A stretch of 64,000 nt of DNA from Neomesorhizobium albiziae. GTDB lineage: Bacteria; Pseudomonadota; Alphaproteobacteria; Rhizobiales; Rhizobiaceae. Positions 1-7,657 of this stretch are shown piece after piece. The stretch covers positions 1 through 64,000 of the forward strand of contig NZ_FOSL01000024.1 in assembly GCF_900114255.1 (NCBI RefSeq), given 5' to 3'. How positions within the stretch are numbered: the stretch's first letter is position 1; each line of letters begins with the position of its first letter. The translations under genes and the position numbers were made by a program. The notes under the pieces are model-generated. The model searched no databases. It saw only the letters and a program-made list of their open reading frames with translations, and was not told the origin of the DNA.

Positions 1-29
1 TCCGTTCGCCCATCATCGGCCGCGCCCCC

Positions 30-51
30 GATTCACTCAAACCAGTGAATC
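30..51. repeat. short inverted repeat with two GANTC sites
   Basis: Arms GATTCACT (30-37) and AGTGAATC (44-51) enclose a six-base loop. Each arm carries a GANTC pentamer, the target of the alphaproteobacterial CcrM methylase. It lies upstream of the first gene and could be an operator or a methylation-sensitive promoter element for a divergent gene outside the window. No function is shown by the sequence itself. Confidence 0.3.
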
Positions 52-171
52 AGGACTTCAAGCTCGCAGCAACACCGACTTTTTCAACACAATCGATCTA
101 TTGGAGACGTGCCAGACCCAAGCCTCCCCTTCCCCCTTTACCTCGCCCTCCCAACCTGCCACCCTTCACCC

Positions 172-396
172 ATGATTGAACTTGTCCGAACCAACGACGC
201 CGTACTGATCTCGTTCATCGAGGCGCTGATGCGCGACGCCGGCATCGAATTCATGGTCGCCGACCAGAACATGAGCGTGCTCGACGGCTCGATCGGCGTG
301 CTGCCGCGCCGCATCCTCGTTGCCGAAGACGATGCCGACGCGGCGCGGAAAATCCTCGTCGACGCAGGGATCGCCAACGAGATCGAAGGCGGCTGA
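172..396 (+). CDS. DUF2007 domain-containing protein
   Basis: A 74-residue protein that fits the small DUF2007 family, a putative signal-transducing domain with a GlnB-like fold and no established reaction. The ATG at 172 is chosen because the protein then begins MIELVRTND, the usual start of the family. The open frame extends upstream to a GTG at 109, but those 21 residues are proline-rich and not family-like. It is followed after 31 bases by a methyltransferase, an association common in rhizobia, so the two are probably co-transcribed. Function unknown; the family call rests on recognition of the N-terminus and size. Confidence 0.75.
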   Translation: MIELVRTNDAVLISFIEALMRDAGIEFMVADQNMSVLDGSIGVLPRRILVAEDDADAARKILVDAGIANEIEGG

Positions 397-427
397 CGGC
401 CTCGATGATGGTTTCGTCGTCACAGTC

Positions 428-1201
428 ATGAAATCGACCGCGCAGACGATCGACGCCTTCCACCGCGGCAATTTCTGGCTGGTGCAGCCGCGCGGCAAGG
501 GCCATCGCGCCGGCATGGACGCCATGATGCTCGCCGCCGCAGTGCCGACCGGCTTTTCCGGCCGGCTTGCCGATTTCGGCGCCGGCGCGGGTGCGGCGGG
601 GCTGGCGGTCGCCTCCCGCTGCCCCGGGGCCGATGTGGTGCTGGTCGAACGTTCCGCCGAAATGGCCGACTTTGCCGCCCGCACGCTTGCGCTCGAACAG
701 AACGCGCATCTGAGCGCCCGCGTCTCGCTTCTCGCCGCCGACGTGACCCTCGCCGGCAAGGCGCGCGTCGCTGCTGGCCTCGCCGACGCTTCGTTCGACT
801 TCGCCATCATGAACCCGCCCTTCAACGAGGCCAAGGACAGGGCAACGCCGGACGCGCTGAAGATCGAGGCGCATGTCATGGAAGACGGCCTGTTCGAGCG
901 CTGGATCCGCACCGCGGCGGCGACCGTGCGGCCGCGCGGCGGCCTGGCGCTGATCGCCCGGCCGCAATCGCTGTCGGCCATCCTGGCAGCTTTCGGTGGC
1001 CGCTTCGGTGGCGCCGAAATCGTGCCCATCCAGCCGCATGCAGATGCGCCAGCCATCCGCATCGTCGTGCGGGCGGTGCGCGGTTCGCGCGCCGGCCTTT
1101 CGCTGATGCCGGCGCTGGTGCTGCATGATGCTGCCGGCGACTTGTTTTCGCCGCAAGCCGACGCCATCAACAATGGACGCGCCTCGCTGTTTGGCGACTG
1201 A
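428..1201 (+). CDS. tRNA1(Val) (adenine-N6)-methyltransferase-like protein
   Basis: A 257-residue class I SAM-dependent methyltransferase. The SAM-binding glycine motif is seen as DFGAGAGAAG near residue 57, and the adenine-N6 methylase motif NPPF is near residue 130. That combination and the size match the TrmN6/YfiC group, which methylates A37 of tRNA1(Val) in the cytoplasm. The ATG at 428 is preferred: upstream in-frame codons back to 320 overlap the DUF2007 gene and look unlike coding sequence of this family. Substrate is inferred from the family; another tRNA or small-molecule target is possible. A stem-loop follows the gene. Confidence 0.8.
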   Translation: MKSTAQTIDAFHRGNFWLVQPRGKGHRAGMDAMMLAAAVPTGFSGRLADFGAGAGAAGLAVASRCPGADVVLVERSAEMADFAARTLALEQNAHLSARVSLLAADVTLAGKARVAAGLADASFDFAIMNPPFNEAKDRATPDALKIEAHVMEDGLFERWIRTAAATVRPRGGLALIARPQSLSAILAAFGGRFGGAEIVPIQPHADAPAIRIVVRAVRGSRAGLSLMPALVLHDAAGDLFSPQADAINNGRASLFGD

Positions 1202-1243
1202 CAGCGCCGCGCGTCCCGAAGGGATGCCGTCACACTTCAGAAT

Positions 1244-1266
1244 CGACGCGTGAAGCGTCGAGTTTT
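1244..1266 (+). terminator. probable Rho-independent terminator after the methyltransferase
   Basis: A six-base-pair stem CGACGC/GCGTCG with a five-base loop is followed by AGTTTT. It sits 43 bases after the methyltransferase stop and 36 bases before the next start, which suits a terminator separating two units. The U-tract is short. Confidence 0.45.
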
Positions 1267-1302
1267 CCAGGCCGGCATTGCGCAGCGCCGGCGAATGCCT
1301 AC

Positions 1303-2205
1303 ATGCCCTCTAACCATATTCTGGAGACCTCCTTGCTGAGACGCATTTTCCGCCGCCTGACGCCGAAGTCGATGCGTTCCGACGCGGTCACCATTCCCGT
1401 CATCCGCCTGCACGGCGCCATTATGAGCGGCGGCGGCCAGTTCCGCCCCTATCTGTCGCTGGCCTCCACCGCCGGCCTGATCGAGAAGGCCTTCGCCTTT
1501 CCCGACGCACCGGCCGTCGCCATCTCCATCAACTCGCCGGGCGGCTCGCCGGTGCAGTCGCGCCTCATCTACAAGCGCATCCGCGACCTCGCCGCCGAGC
1601 ACAACAGGAAGGTGCTGGTGTTCGTCGAGGACGTGGCGGCTTCCGGCGGCTACATGATCGCGGTGGCCGGCGACGAGATCATCGCCGACCCCTCCTCGAT
1701 CGTCGGCTCGATCGGCGTTGTCTCCGCCTCCTTCGGCTTCCCCGAGCTGATGAAGAAGATCGGCGTCGAGCGCCGTGTCCACACCGCCGGTCAGAACAAG
1801 GCCGTGCTCGACCCGTTCCGGCCGGAAAAGAAGGAAGACGTCGAGCGGCTGAAGGCGCTGCAGCTGGAAGTCCACGACACTTTCATCGACCTGGTCAAGG
1901 AGCGCCGCGGCACAAAGCTTTCCGACGACCCCGACCTGTTCACCGGCCTGTTCTGGACGGGAAAGCGCGGCCTAGCGCTCGGCCTCGTCGACGCACTCGG
2001 CGACATGCGCGCCGTGCTGAAGGACCGCTACGGCGCCAAGACGCGGCTGAAGCTCATAACGCCGCCGCGCGGCCTGTTCGGCCGCGGCCTCGGCTTCTTC
2101 GGCTCCAACTCCGGCTTTTCAGCGCCCGACATCGCGCAGGCTGCGGCCGGCGGGCTCATCGATGCGGCGGAAGAACGCGCGCTGTGGAGCCGCTTCGGCC
2201 TTTGA
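1303..2205 (+). CDS. S49 family serine peptidase (SppA/SohB-like)
   Basis: A 300-residue protein of the signal-peptide-peptidase A/SohB family, which cleaves residual signal peptides or membrane-associated substrates with a Ser/Lys dyad. Visible motifs are SINSPGGSP near residue 71, the nucleophile region VAASGGYMIA near residue 111 and the following IVGSIGV. The length matches the short single-domain S49 members, not the tandem 600-residue SppA. No clear membrane anchor or signal peptide is seen at the N-terminus with this start. The next gene, a small membrane protein, lies 91 bases downstream. Confidence in the family is high, in the natural substrate low. Confidence 0.88.
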   Translation: MPSNHILETSLLRRIFRRLTPKSMRSDAVTIPVIRLHGAIMSGGGQFRPYLSLASTAGLIEKAFAFPDAPAVAISINSPGGSPVQSRLIYKRIRDLAAEHNRKVLVFVEDVAASGGYMIAVAGDEIIADPSSIVGSIGVVSASFGFPELMKKIGVERRVHTAGQNKAVLDPFRPEKKEDVERLKALQLEVHDTFIDLVKERRGTKLSDDPDLFTGLFWTGKRGLALGLVDALGDMRAVLKDRYGAKTRLKLITPPRGLFGRGLGFFGSNSGFSAPDIAQAAAGGLIDAAEERALWSRFGL

Positions 2206-2296
2206 ATGATCGCCGAAGGCGGCTATCATGCCGTCTTCGGCACCTTCCCGGCGAGGTTTTTCCGGCCGGCCCGCTCTCCAAGGGAGGAGCAGAGAA

Positions 2297-2482
2297 ATGC
2301 CACAGCTCATTTTCTTCGCCCTGATCGCTCTGGTCGCCTGGTATGGCTACAGGCATTTCATCAAGGAGGCCGAGCGGGTCACCGCGAGGGTGCGCCGCGA
2401 GGAGCATCAGGCCGCCACCGGCACGCAGGGCACGCTGGTCAAGGACCCTGAGACCGGCGAATACCGGCTCGCCAAGGACTGA
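2297..2482 (+). CDS. small single-span membrane protein
   Basis: A 61-residue protein with an N-terminal hydrophobic segment (about residues 3-17, rich in Ile, Phe, Leu and Ala) followed by a charged cytosolic tail ending in a KDPETGEYRL-type stretch. The ATG at 2297 is chosen over 2228 because AGGGAGGAG stands just upstream as a strong ribosome binding site. It resembles short hypothetical proteins found next to ispE in rhizobia; I assign no function. ispE starts ten bases after the stop, so the two are likely co-transcribed. Confidence 0.7.
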   Translation: MPQLIFFALIALVAWYGYRHFIKEAERVTARVRREEHQAATGTQGTLVKDPETGEYRLAKD

Positions 2483-2492
2483 CACCACCCGC

Positions 2493-3389
2493 ATGGATTC
2501 CCCGCCTGCCCAGACAGTCGCGCGGCTCGCGCCGGCGAAGATCAACCTTGCGCTGCATGTCACCGGTCGGCGCGCCGACGGCTATCATCTCATCGACAGC
2601 CTCGCCGTCTTCACCCGCTTCGGCGATCGTGTCACCGTCACGGCTTCCGATGAGGACAGTTTTGCAGTCAGCGGGCCGTTCGCCGCCCATGTGCCGCTCG
2701 ATGCCGGGAACCTTGTGCTGCGCGCCCGCGATGCGCTGCGCAGCGCCTTCCCCGACAGCGCCTGCCCCCCCGTCGCCATTGTGCTCGAAAAGAACCTGCC
2801 GGTGGCCTCCGGCATCGGCGGCGGCTCCAGCGACGCGGCGGCGGCATTGCACGCGCTGGCCGATCTGTGGGCCATCGACGATGACGCGGCCCTTGCCCGC
2901 ATCGGCCTTTCGCTCGGGGCAGACCTGCCGATGTGCCTTGCCGCGCAACCGCTGATCGCGTGCGGGGTGGGCGACGAACTCTCCCTACTGCCGAATTTCC
3001 CGGCGCTTGGCCTGGTGCTGGTCAATCCGGCCGTCGCGGTGCCCACCGCCGCCGTCTTCGCTGCGCTGGCAAAACGCGACGGCGAAAAGCTGCCGCCGCT
3101 TCCCCTGGCAATCGACTTCCATTCGCTGCGCAATTGGCTGGAGACCACCCGCAACGACCTCGAGCCGGCGGCCCGCGCCATCGAGCCGGCCATTGCTGCT
3201 GCGGCGACAGCACTCGACCGCGCCGGGTCCGGCTTCACCCGCATGTCGGGTTCCGGCGCCACCTGCTTCGGCCTGTTCGAGACCGGCAATGTGGCCAAAC
3301 GCGCCGCGGCCGCCATCCGCGCCCGCCAGCCCGGCTGGTTCGTCGCCGCGACCCGCAGCGTGGCATCGGAGGCCGACGCGCATGGGTAA
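2493..3389 (+). CDS. ispE: 4-diphosphocytidyl-2-C-methyl-D-erythritol kinase
   Basis: A 298-residue GHMP-family kinase that phosphorylates CDP-methylerythritol in the methylerythritol-phosphate route to isopentenyl diphosphate. The N-terminus carries APAKINLALHVTGRRADGYH, typical of IspE, and the ATP-binding motif PVASGIGGGSSDAAAAL lies near residues 105-121. A glycine-rich SGSGATCFGL motif near residue 252 is the third GHMP signature. The ATG at 2493 gives the standard family length; the longer frame from 2343 overlaps the upstream gene. It overlaps moaB by eight bases, which suggests translational coupling. Confidence 0.95.
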   Translation: MDSPPAQTVARLAPAKINLALHVTGRRADGYHLIDSLAVFTRFGDRVTVTASDEDSFAVSGPFAAHVPLDAGNLVLRARDALRSAFPDSACPPVAIVLEKNLPVASGIGGGSSDAAAALHALADLWAIDDDAALARIGLSLGADLPMCLAAQPLIACGVGDELSLLPNFPALGLVLVNPAVAVPTAAVFAALAKRDGEKLPPLPLAIDFHSLRNWLETTRNDLEPAARAIEPAIAAAATALDRAGSGFTRMSGSGATCFGLFETGNVAKRAAAAIRARQPGWFVAATRSVASEADAHG

Positions 3390-3933
3390 CGAAAACCGCG
3401 CCTTCGTCCCGGTTGGCATCGCCGTGCTCACCGTATCCGACAGCCGCACGCTTGCCGACGACAAGTCCGGCCAGACGCTCGCCGACCGCATCGCCGAGGC
3501 CGGCCATATCCTTGCTGCCCGCGCCATCGTCACCGACGACAAGGAAAAAATCCGCGATCAGGTTCTGGCGTGGTCGCATGACGAAAAGATCGATGTGGTC
3601 ATCACCACGGGCGGCACCGGCTTCACCGGCCGCGACGTGACGCCGGAAGCGCTGGAACCGATCTTCGAAAAGCGCATGGACGGCTTTTCCGAAGTTTTTC
3701 ACCGCATTTCCTTCGACAAGATCGGCACCTCGACGATCCAGTCCAGGGCGACCGGCGGCGTCGTCAACGCCACCTTCGTCTTCGTGCTGCCGGGTTCGCC
3801 CGGCGCCTGCAAGGATGCCTGGGACGGCATCCTCAAGGCGCAGCTCGACTACCGCCACATGCCCTGCAATTTCGTGGAAATCATGCCGCGCCTGGACGAA
3901 CACCTGAAACGCGGCGCCGGCAAGACGGCGTAG
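3382..3933 (+). CDS. moaB: molybdenum cofactor biosynthesis protein B
   Basis: A 183-residue member of the MoaB/MogA family, which adenylylates molybdopterin or binds it before molybdenum insertion. The MPT-binding motif TTGGTGFTGRDVTPEAL lies near residues 75-91, and a glycine/proline-rich LPGSPGACKDAW segment sits near residue 137. Length is normal for MoaB. The start overlaps the end of ispE by eight bases in a different frame. The ispE-moaB pairing recurs in rhizobia and has no obvious metabolic link, so it may only reflect shared expression. Confidence 0.93.
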   Translation: MGNENRAFVPVGIAVLTVSDSRTLADDKSGQTLADRIAEAGHILAARAIVTDDKEKIRDQVLAWSHDEKIDVVITTGGTGFTGRDVTPEALEPIFEKRMDGFSEVFHRISFDKIGTSTIQSRATGGVVNATFVFVLPGSPGACKDAWDGILKAQLDYRHMPCNFVEIMPRLDEHLKRGAGKTA

Positions 3934-3984
3934 AGCATCGGGTGCCGCTTCGCCCTCCTTCCTGTTTACCGGGAGCAGGCACCG

Positions 3985-4494
3985 TCACTTCCTGGGCGGC
4001 GCGACGGAAATTTCCGCCGCAAGCAGCTTGGTCGCGAGGCCGCGTGCGATTGCCTCGGCACTGCCTGCGGTTCTGGAAAGCACCGTTGCTTGCCGCTTGG
4101 TGATCAGCAGTCCCTCGGCGAGCGCCCGCCCGCTTGTGAACACACGCGCCAGGAAAGGCGTGCGCTCCCTGCGCGAACGCGAGAAGCGGGCCGCCATCGT
4201 CTGCTTGGCCGCATGCTGCAACACGTCCTCCATCCAGCCGTCGGCGAGCCGCGCGCCGGGCTCCAGCAACAACAGCCAGTCGCCTTTCGCCTGGGCGATG
4301 CCGGCGGCTAAGCCGCCCTCGGCCAGATATTGGCAGCCGGCATGTTCGGCGACATAATGCGTCTGGTCGGTCGACCCCTTGTCGCAGACGATCACCTCGC
4401 GCACCACGCCTTCGACGGCGCCGCCAATCAGCGAGGCCAGCGTACGGGCCAGCGCCTCCTCGTCATTCCTCGTTTCGATCAGCACGGAAAGCAT
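3985..4494 (-). CDS. family 2 glycosyltransferase-like protein
   Basis: A 169-residue protein with a GT-A nucleotide-sugar binding start: MLSVLIETRNDEEAL, a VREVIVCDKGSTDQT segment near residue 34 and a GDWLLLLEPGARL segment near residue 71 that takes the place of the usual DXD loop. It is about half the length of typical GT2 enzymes, and the Asp pair of the DXD is not preserved (LEPGA), so it may be inactive or bind sugar nucleotides differently. The ATG at 4494 is chosen because the longer frame runs through an intergenic inverted repeat. It converges with moaB; a weak GGTGCC/GGCACC stem lies between them. Confidence 0.7.
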   Translation of the reverse strand: MLSVLIETRNDEEALARTLASLIGGAVEGVVREVIVCDKGSTDQTHYVAEHAGCQYLAEGGLAAGIAQAKGDWLLLLEPGARLADGWMEDVLQHAAKQTMAARFSRSRRERTPFLARVFTSGRALAEGLLITKRQATVLSRTAGSAEAIARGLATKLLAAEISVAPPRK

Positions 4495-4574
4495 GGTTCC
4501 GGCGTAGCCGAAAGCGGAGCGGAATGCCAGTTGGGAGGGTGAGGCGTACGTCGGGAAGCTAAATGCCCTAGGTT

Positions 4575-4729
4575 GCCCCCCTCTGGCCTGCCGGCCATCT
4601 CCCCCACAGGTGGGGAGATTGGCAGCTTCGGCTACACGCTCAACCTTCAGCGTCGGCGATTGGGCGAAGCCAGCGACGCGACTGATCTCCCCACCTGTGG
4701 GGGAGATGGCCGGCAGGCCAGAGGGGGGC
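4575..4729. repeat. perfect 45-bp inverted repeat element
   Basis: Two identical 45-base arms in opposite orientation (4575-4619 and 4685-4729) enclose 65 bases. Each arm also contains its own palindromic core, CTCCCC ACAGGT GGGGAG-like. No coding sequence is present. Mosaic palindromes of this sort (for example RIME elements) are known as dispersed intergenic repeats in rhizobia; membership in a named family is not established here. Confidence 0.8.
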
Positions 4730-4854
4730 GCGAAGGAACACAAACTCTCGGAAACCGGCTTCTCCCTCGCGCCTCCCCAACCCCACCTTGTCAGCATCTG
4801 TCAGTAGTCTTCTCTCGCCGTTTATCCACACCCCTTTGCCGCTCCCGCATAATG

Positions 4855-5095
4855 CAGCCATCGCCCTCACGGGAACCTGGTGCGCACCGGGTATCAGGGA
4901 GGGCGACGGTGCCGGATCGGCAGCGCTGACGGTGGTGTCGCTGGGGGAATGAACCCGCAGGTCCGGGCCCTAACCGAGGCTAGTTCGCGGGTCTGAAAAC
5001 CCGCGCTCCCTGCGGGAGGGCAAGAACACCGGCGGGGCGCTGGGAAGGCGCCAGATTACTTACTTACGAGGTGCTGAACCAGCGCCCCGCTTCCC
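4855..5095. ncRNA. candidate structured non-coding RNA or leader (class and strand unresolved)
   Basis: This GC-rich gene-free segment is packed with complementary arms: TCGCCCTC (4861-4868) with GAGGGCGA (4899-4906); a CCTGGTGC/GCACCGGG hairpin inside it; GCGGGT (4987-4992), which can pair either with ACCCGC at 4953-4958 or with ACCCGC at 4999-5004; CTCCC/GGGAG near 5006-5018; and a 12-bp stem GCGGGGCGCTGG (5032-5043) with CCAGCGCCCCGC (5079-5090). No ORF explains it. The GGTGTTC and ACACCACCG strings read on the minus strand are loosely reminiscent of 6S RNA, but I cannot confirm this. RNase P RNA, tmRNA and SRP RNA signatures were looked for and not seen. Confidence 0.35.
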
Positions 5096-5162
5096 ACTTT
5101 CTTCCACCTAATGGCCAGACCGGAAACGGGGCGTGGCGACGGAGAAGCTTGTGTTGATGAAA

Positions 5163-5313
5163 ACCCCCTCTCCGTCTCGGCTTCGCCTCGACACCTCTCC
5201 CCCGCTTTGCAGGGGCGAGGAACCCAGGCTGGAGAGGCGCCGGCATCGCGGCAGCGGTTCCTCGCCCCTGCGAAGCGGGAGAGGTGGTTTGCGCAGCAAA
5301 CCGGAGAGGGGGT
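5163..5313. repeat. imperfect long inverted repeat element
   Basis: The left arm begins CCCCCTCTCCG (from 5164) and ends CAGGGGCGAGGAACC (to 5224). The right arm is the reverse complement, starting GGTTCCTCGCCCCTG (from 5256) and ending CGGAGAGGGGG (to 5311). Short variable inner segments differ between the arms. The element is unlike the one at 4575-4729 in sequence but similar in layout. It ends about 45 bases before the SOS box of the next gene. Confidence 0.7.
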
Positions 5314-5359
5314 CTTGCAGGAGCGCCTGCCGATGCGTCTTCATCCGGCCTTACAAAAA

Positions 5360-5374
5360 GTTCTTGCTTTGTTC
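5360..5374 (+). promoter_or_regulatory. LexA (SOS) box, GTTC-N7-GTTC
   Basis: GTTC (5360-5363), seven bases TTGCTTT, GTTC (5371-5374) is an exact match to the direct-repeat LexA operator of alphaproteobacteria. It lies 25 bases before the ATG of the radical SAM gene at 5400, a position where bound LexA would block its promoter. The motif is eight defined bases, so chance occurrence is possible, but the position strongly supports it. Confidence 0.65.
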
Positions 5375-5399
5375 TCATTCCGGAAATAGGAATAGTTTC

Positions 5400-6605
5400 A
5401 TGAACAACGCGATTCGCCAGACCTCCGACACCCCGTGGGAACGAGCCAAAGTGGAACAGATCGTCCGCGCAGACATTGCTGCTTTTGGACAAGGCAGGGC
5501 CGAAATGGCGAATGCGATGATCGAGCAGAGCGAAATACGCGTGCGTCCCGACCGCAACCGTGGCCGGTCGGCGGGCATCAATCCGTCCGGCCGGTTCGAG
5601 CCGGTCAGCCGGCACGTCTTCGACGACGGCTGGAACTCGCTGGAAGAGCTGCCGCCCTTCAAGACAGAAGTGCAGGTCGAAAAGCCGCGGACCATCATCA
5701 CGCGCAACGAAACGCCCGATATTTCCTTCGATCGCTCGATCAATCCCTATCGCGGCTGCGAGCATGGCTGCGTCTACTGCTTCGCCCGGCCCACCCACGC
5801 CTATATGGGCCTGTCGCCGGGGCTGGACTTCGAATCAAAGCTCTTTGCGAAGCCCGACGCGGCCAAGCTCCTGGAACGGGAACTGTCGAAGGACGGCTAC
5901 CAGCCGCGCACCATCGCCATCGGCACAAACACCGACCCTTACCAGCCGATCGAGAAGCAGTATCGCATCATGCGCGAGGTACTCGAAGTGCTCGATGCCC
6001 ATAACCACCCCGTCGGCATCGTCACAAAGTCGGCGCTGGTGACGCGCGACATCGACATCCTGTCGCGCATGGCCGAGCGCGGGCTTGCCAAGGTGGCGCT
6101 GTCGGTGACGACGCTCGACCGCATGCTCGCCCGGGTGATGGAGCCCCGCGCCTCGACGCCGACCAAGAGGCTGGAGGCGATCAGGCAGCTTAGCGAAGCG
6201 GGCATCCCGGCTTCCGTCATGGTGGCGCCGATCATTCCGGGGCTGACCGACCAGGAGATCGAGCGCATCCTCGATTCGGCGCGCGCCGCCGGTGCGCGCG
6301 ATGCCGGCTACGTCATCCTCAGGCTGCCGCTGGAAGTTGCGCCGATCTTCAAGGACTGGCTGCTGCGCCATTATCCCGACCGCTACCGGCACGTGATGTC
6401 GCTGATCCGCTCGATGCGCGACGGCAAGGATTACGATTCGGAGTTCGGGAAGCGGATGAAGGGCGCCGGGCCTTATGCCTGGCAGATCGGTCGCCGCTTC
6501 GAGATCGCCGCACGCAAGCTCGGTCTCAATTCCGAACGGACCCGGCTGCGCAACGATCTGTTCCGCGCGCCCGCTAGGCAGGGTGAGCAGCTCAGCCTTC
6601 TGTGA
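5400..6605 (+). CDS. PA0069-family radical SAM protein (SplB/COG1533-related)
   Basis: A 401-residue radical SAM protein. The 4Fe-4S ligands form a CX3CX2C motif, Cys120, Cys124 and Cys127, in the string GCEHGCVYCFARP. Relatives are annotated as putative DNA repair photolyases of the spore-photoproduct-lyase group, though the reaction of this branch is not known to me. The ATG at 5400 is preferred over the longer frame from 5133, which runs through an intergenic repeat. A LexA box directly upstream suggests DNA-damage induction, in keeping with a repair role. A palindromic repeat follows the stop. Confidence 0.88.
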   Translation: MNNAIRQTSDTPWERAKVEQIVRADIAAFGQGRAEMANAMIEQSEIRVRPDRNRGRSAGINPSGRFEPVSRHVFDDGWNSLEELPPFKTEVQVEKPRTIITRNETPDISFDRSINPYRGCEHGCVYCFARPTHAYMGLSPGLDFESKLFAKPDAAKLLERELSKDGYQPRTIAIGTNTDPYQPIEKQYRIMREVLEVLDAHNHPVGIVTKSALVTRDIDILSRMAERGLAKVALSVTTLDRMLARVMEPRASTPTKRLEAIRQLSEAGIPASVMVAPIIPGLTDQEIERILDSARAAGARDAGYVILRLPLEVAPIFKDWLLRHYPDRYRHVMSLIRSMRDGKDYDSEFGKRMKGAGPYAWQIGRRFEIAARKLGLNSERTRLRNDLFRAPARQGEQLSLL

Positions 6606-6610
6606 CTGGT

Positions 6611-6655
6611 GCATGTCGCCCGAAAGTGTCCTCGGTTTCGGGAGAAACGACATGC
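6611..6655. repeat. GCATGTCG...CGACATGC palindromic intergenic repeat, copy 1
   Basis: Outer arms GCATGTCG (6611-6618) and CGACATGC (6648-6655) and inner arms CCCGAAA (6619-6625) and TTTCGGG (6636-6642) flank GTGTCCTCGG. A second copy lies at 51335-51379 with changed but still complementary inner arms. It starts six bases after the radical SAM stop codon, so it may act in transcript 3' ends. Confidence 0.75.
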
Positions 6656-6667
6656 ATAAACAAGAAA

Positions 6668-6711
6668 TTACAGCGCGGAAGCCGAATCCCATTCGGCGCG
6701 ACGCGCTGTAA
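6668..6711. terminator. strong stem-loop, possible terminator
   Basis: TTACAGCGCG (6668-6677) pairs with CGCGCTGTAA (6702-6711), and inside it GCCGAAT (6681-6687) pairs with ATTCGGC (6691-6697). Long stems of this kind after a gene usually end or stabilise transcripts. There is no T-tract on the plus strand (AAAAT follows), so intrinsic termination is uncertain. Confidence 0.4.
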
Positions 6712-6824
6712 AAATCCCGTCCGGCCACTCCCCTGTCCGCCTGACGGTGCCTTCCCGGACCGCCGCCCCATTCGGTCGGGAAGGACTTGCGGAGAATCGG
6801 AGCCGATGCGAACCTCGCCGCACC

Positions 6825-7502
6825 ATGGCTCGCGCGCGTTCCGATTCTCCGCCCCTCTTCGAGATCATCGAGAGACCCGACTTCTCGGTCGAAAGGCGGG
6901 CGATGGCCGAGGGCCAGTGGCCGGTCGCCGGCCTCGACGAAGCCGGGCGCGGCCCGCTTGCCGGACCAGTGGTGGCGGCTGCGGTCATCCTCGATCCCGA
7001 AAAAATCCCGGAAGGCCTCGACGATTCGAAACGCCTCACCGCAGAGCAGCGCGAGGCGTTGTTCGACATCATTCTCGGCAGCGCGCTTGGCGTCGCGATG
7101 TCGTCGATCTGCGCCGAAGGCATCGACACGATCAACATACTGCGCGCCAGCCTGGAAGCGATGCGCCGCGCCGCAGCCGGCCTCAGCCTGCAGCCCAAGC
7201 TGGCGCTGGCCGACGGCCGCGACATCCCGCCCGGCCTGCCCTGCCCCGGCCGCGCCCTGATCAAGGGAGATCAGCGCTCGCAGTCGATCGCCGCGGCCTC
7301 GATCGTCGCCAAGGTGATGCGCGACCGCATGATGTCCGGCTGCGGCCAGGTCCACGTCCACTACGGTTTCGAGGCGCATATGGGGTACGCCACGCCGCGC
7401 CACCGCACCGCGATCGGCAATCACGGCCCCATAGCCAGGCTGCACCGCGTTTCCTTCGCGCCATTCCGTCTCGGCGAAACAGAGATGGCCGAAGCCGATT
7501 AG
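6825..7502 (+). CDS. rnhB: ribonuclease HII
   Basis: A 225-residue RNase HII, which cuts the RNA strand of RNA-DNA hybrids and removes single ribonucleotides misincorporated in DNA. The signature [19 protein letters not shown] near residues 36-54 carries the first Asp and Glu of the metal site; DDSKRLT near residue 67 and the [12 protein letters not shown] segment near the C-terminus are also typical. The ATG at 6825 is selected because it gives the family length; the open frame extends to 6747 without recognisable homology. It converges with the F0 operon, and a shared hairpin lies between them. Confidence 0.94.
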   Translation: MARARSDSPPLFEIIERPDFSVERRAMAEGQWPVAGLDEAGRGPLAGPVVAAAVILDPEKIPEGLDDSKRLTAEQREALFDIILGSALGVAMSSICAEGIDTINILRASLEAMRRAAAGLSLQPKLALADGRDIPPGLPCPGRALIKGDQRSQSIAAASIVAKVMRDRMMSGCGQVHVHYGFEAHMGYATPRHRTAIGNHGPIARLHRVSFAPFRLGETEMAEAD

Positions 7503-7601
7503 TGCCTCGGGCTTCGGCTCCCGCGACCTTCATGTCGAGGCGTGGCGCGAGCGGGAGCTTCGAACGGCGCCCGGTGCGATCCACGGCAGATCCTGCACAA
7601 C

Positions 7602-7634
7602 AAAAAAAGCCGCTTGGTTGCCCAAGCGGCTTTT
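7602..7634 (-). terminator. Rho-independent terminator of the F0 operon
   Basis: A stem of AAAAGCCGCTTGG with CCAAGCGGCTTTT around a four-base loop is followed on the minus strand by a run of seven T residues. It lies 24 bases past the atpF stop and 100 bases past the convergent rnhB stop, and the flanking A/T runs could serve both directions. Confidence 0.85.
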
Positions 7635-7657
7635 CAAAAGGTTCCTGAATTGCCTGC

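Noticed and set aside
5835-7445. 536-codon open frame on the minus strand
   Set aside because: It is antisense to the radical SAM gene and rnhB, crosses their intergenic repeats, and has the Arg/His/Gly-rich composition of GC-rich shadow frames.
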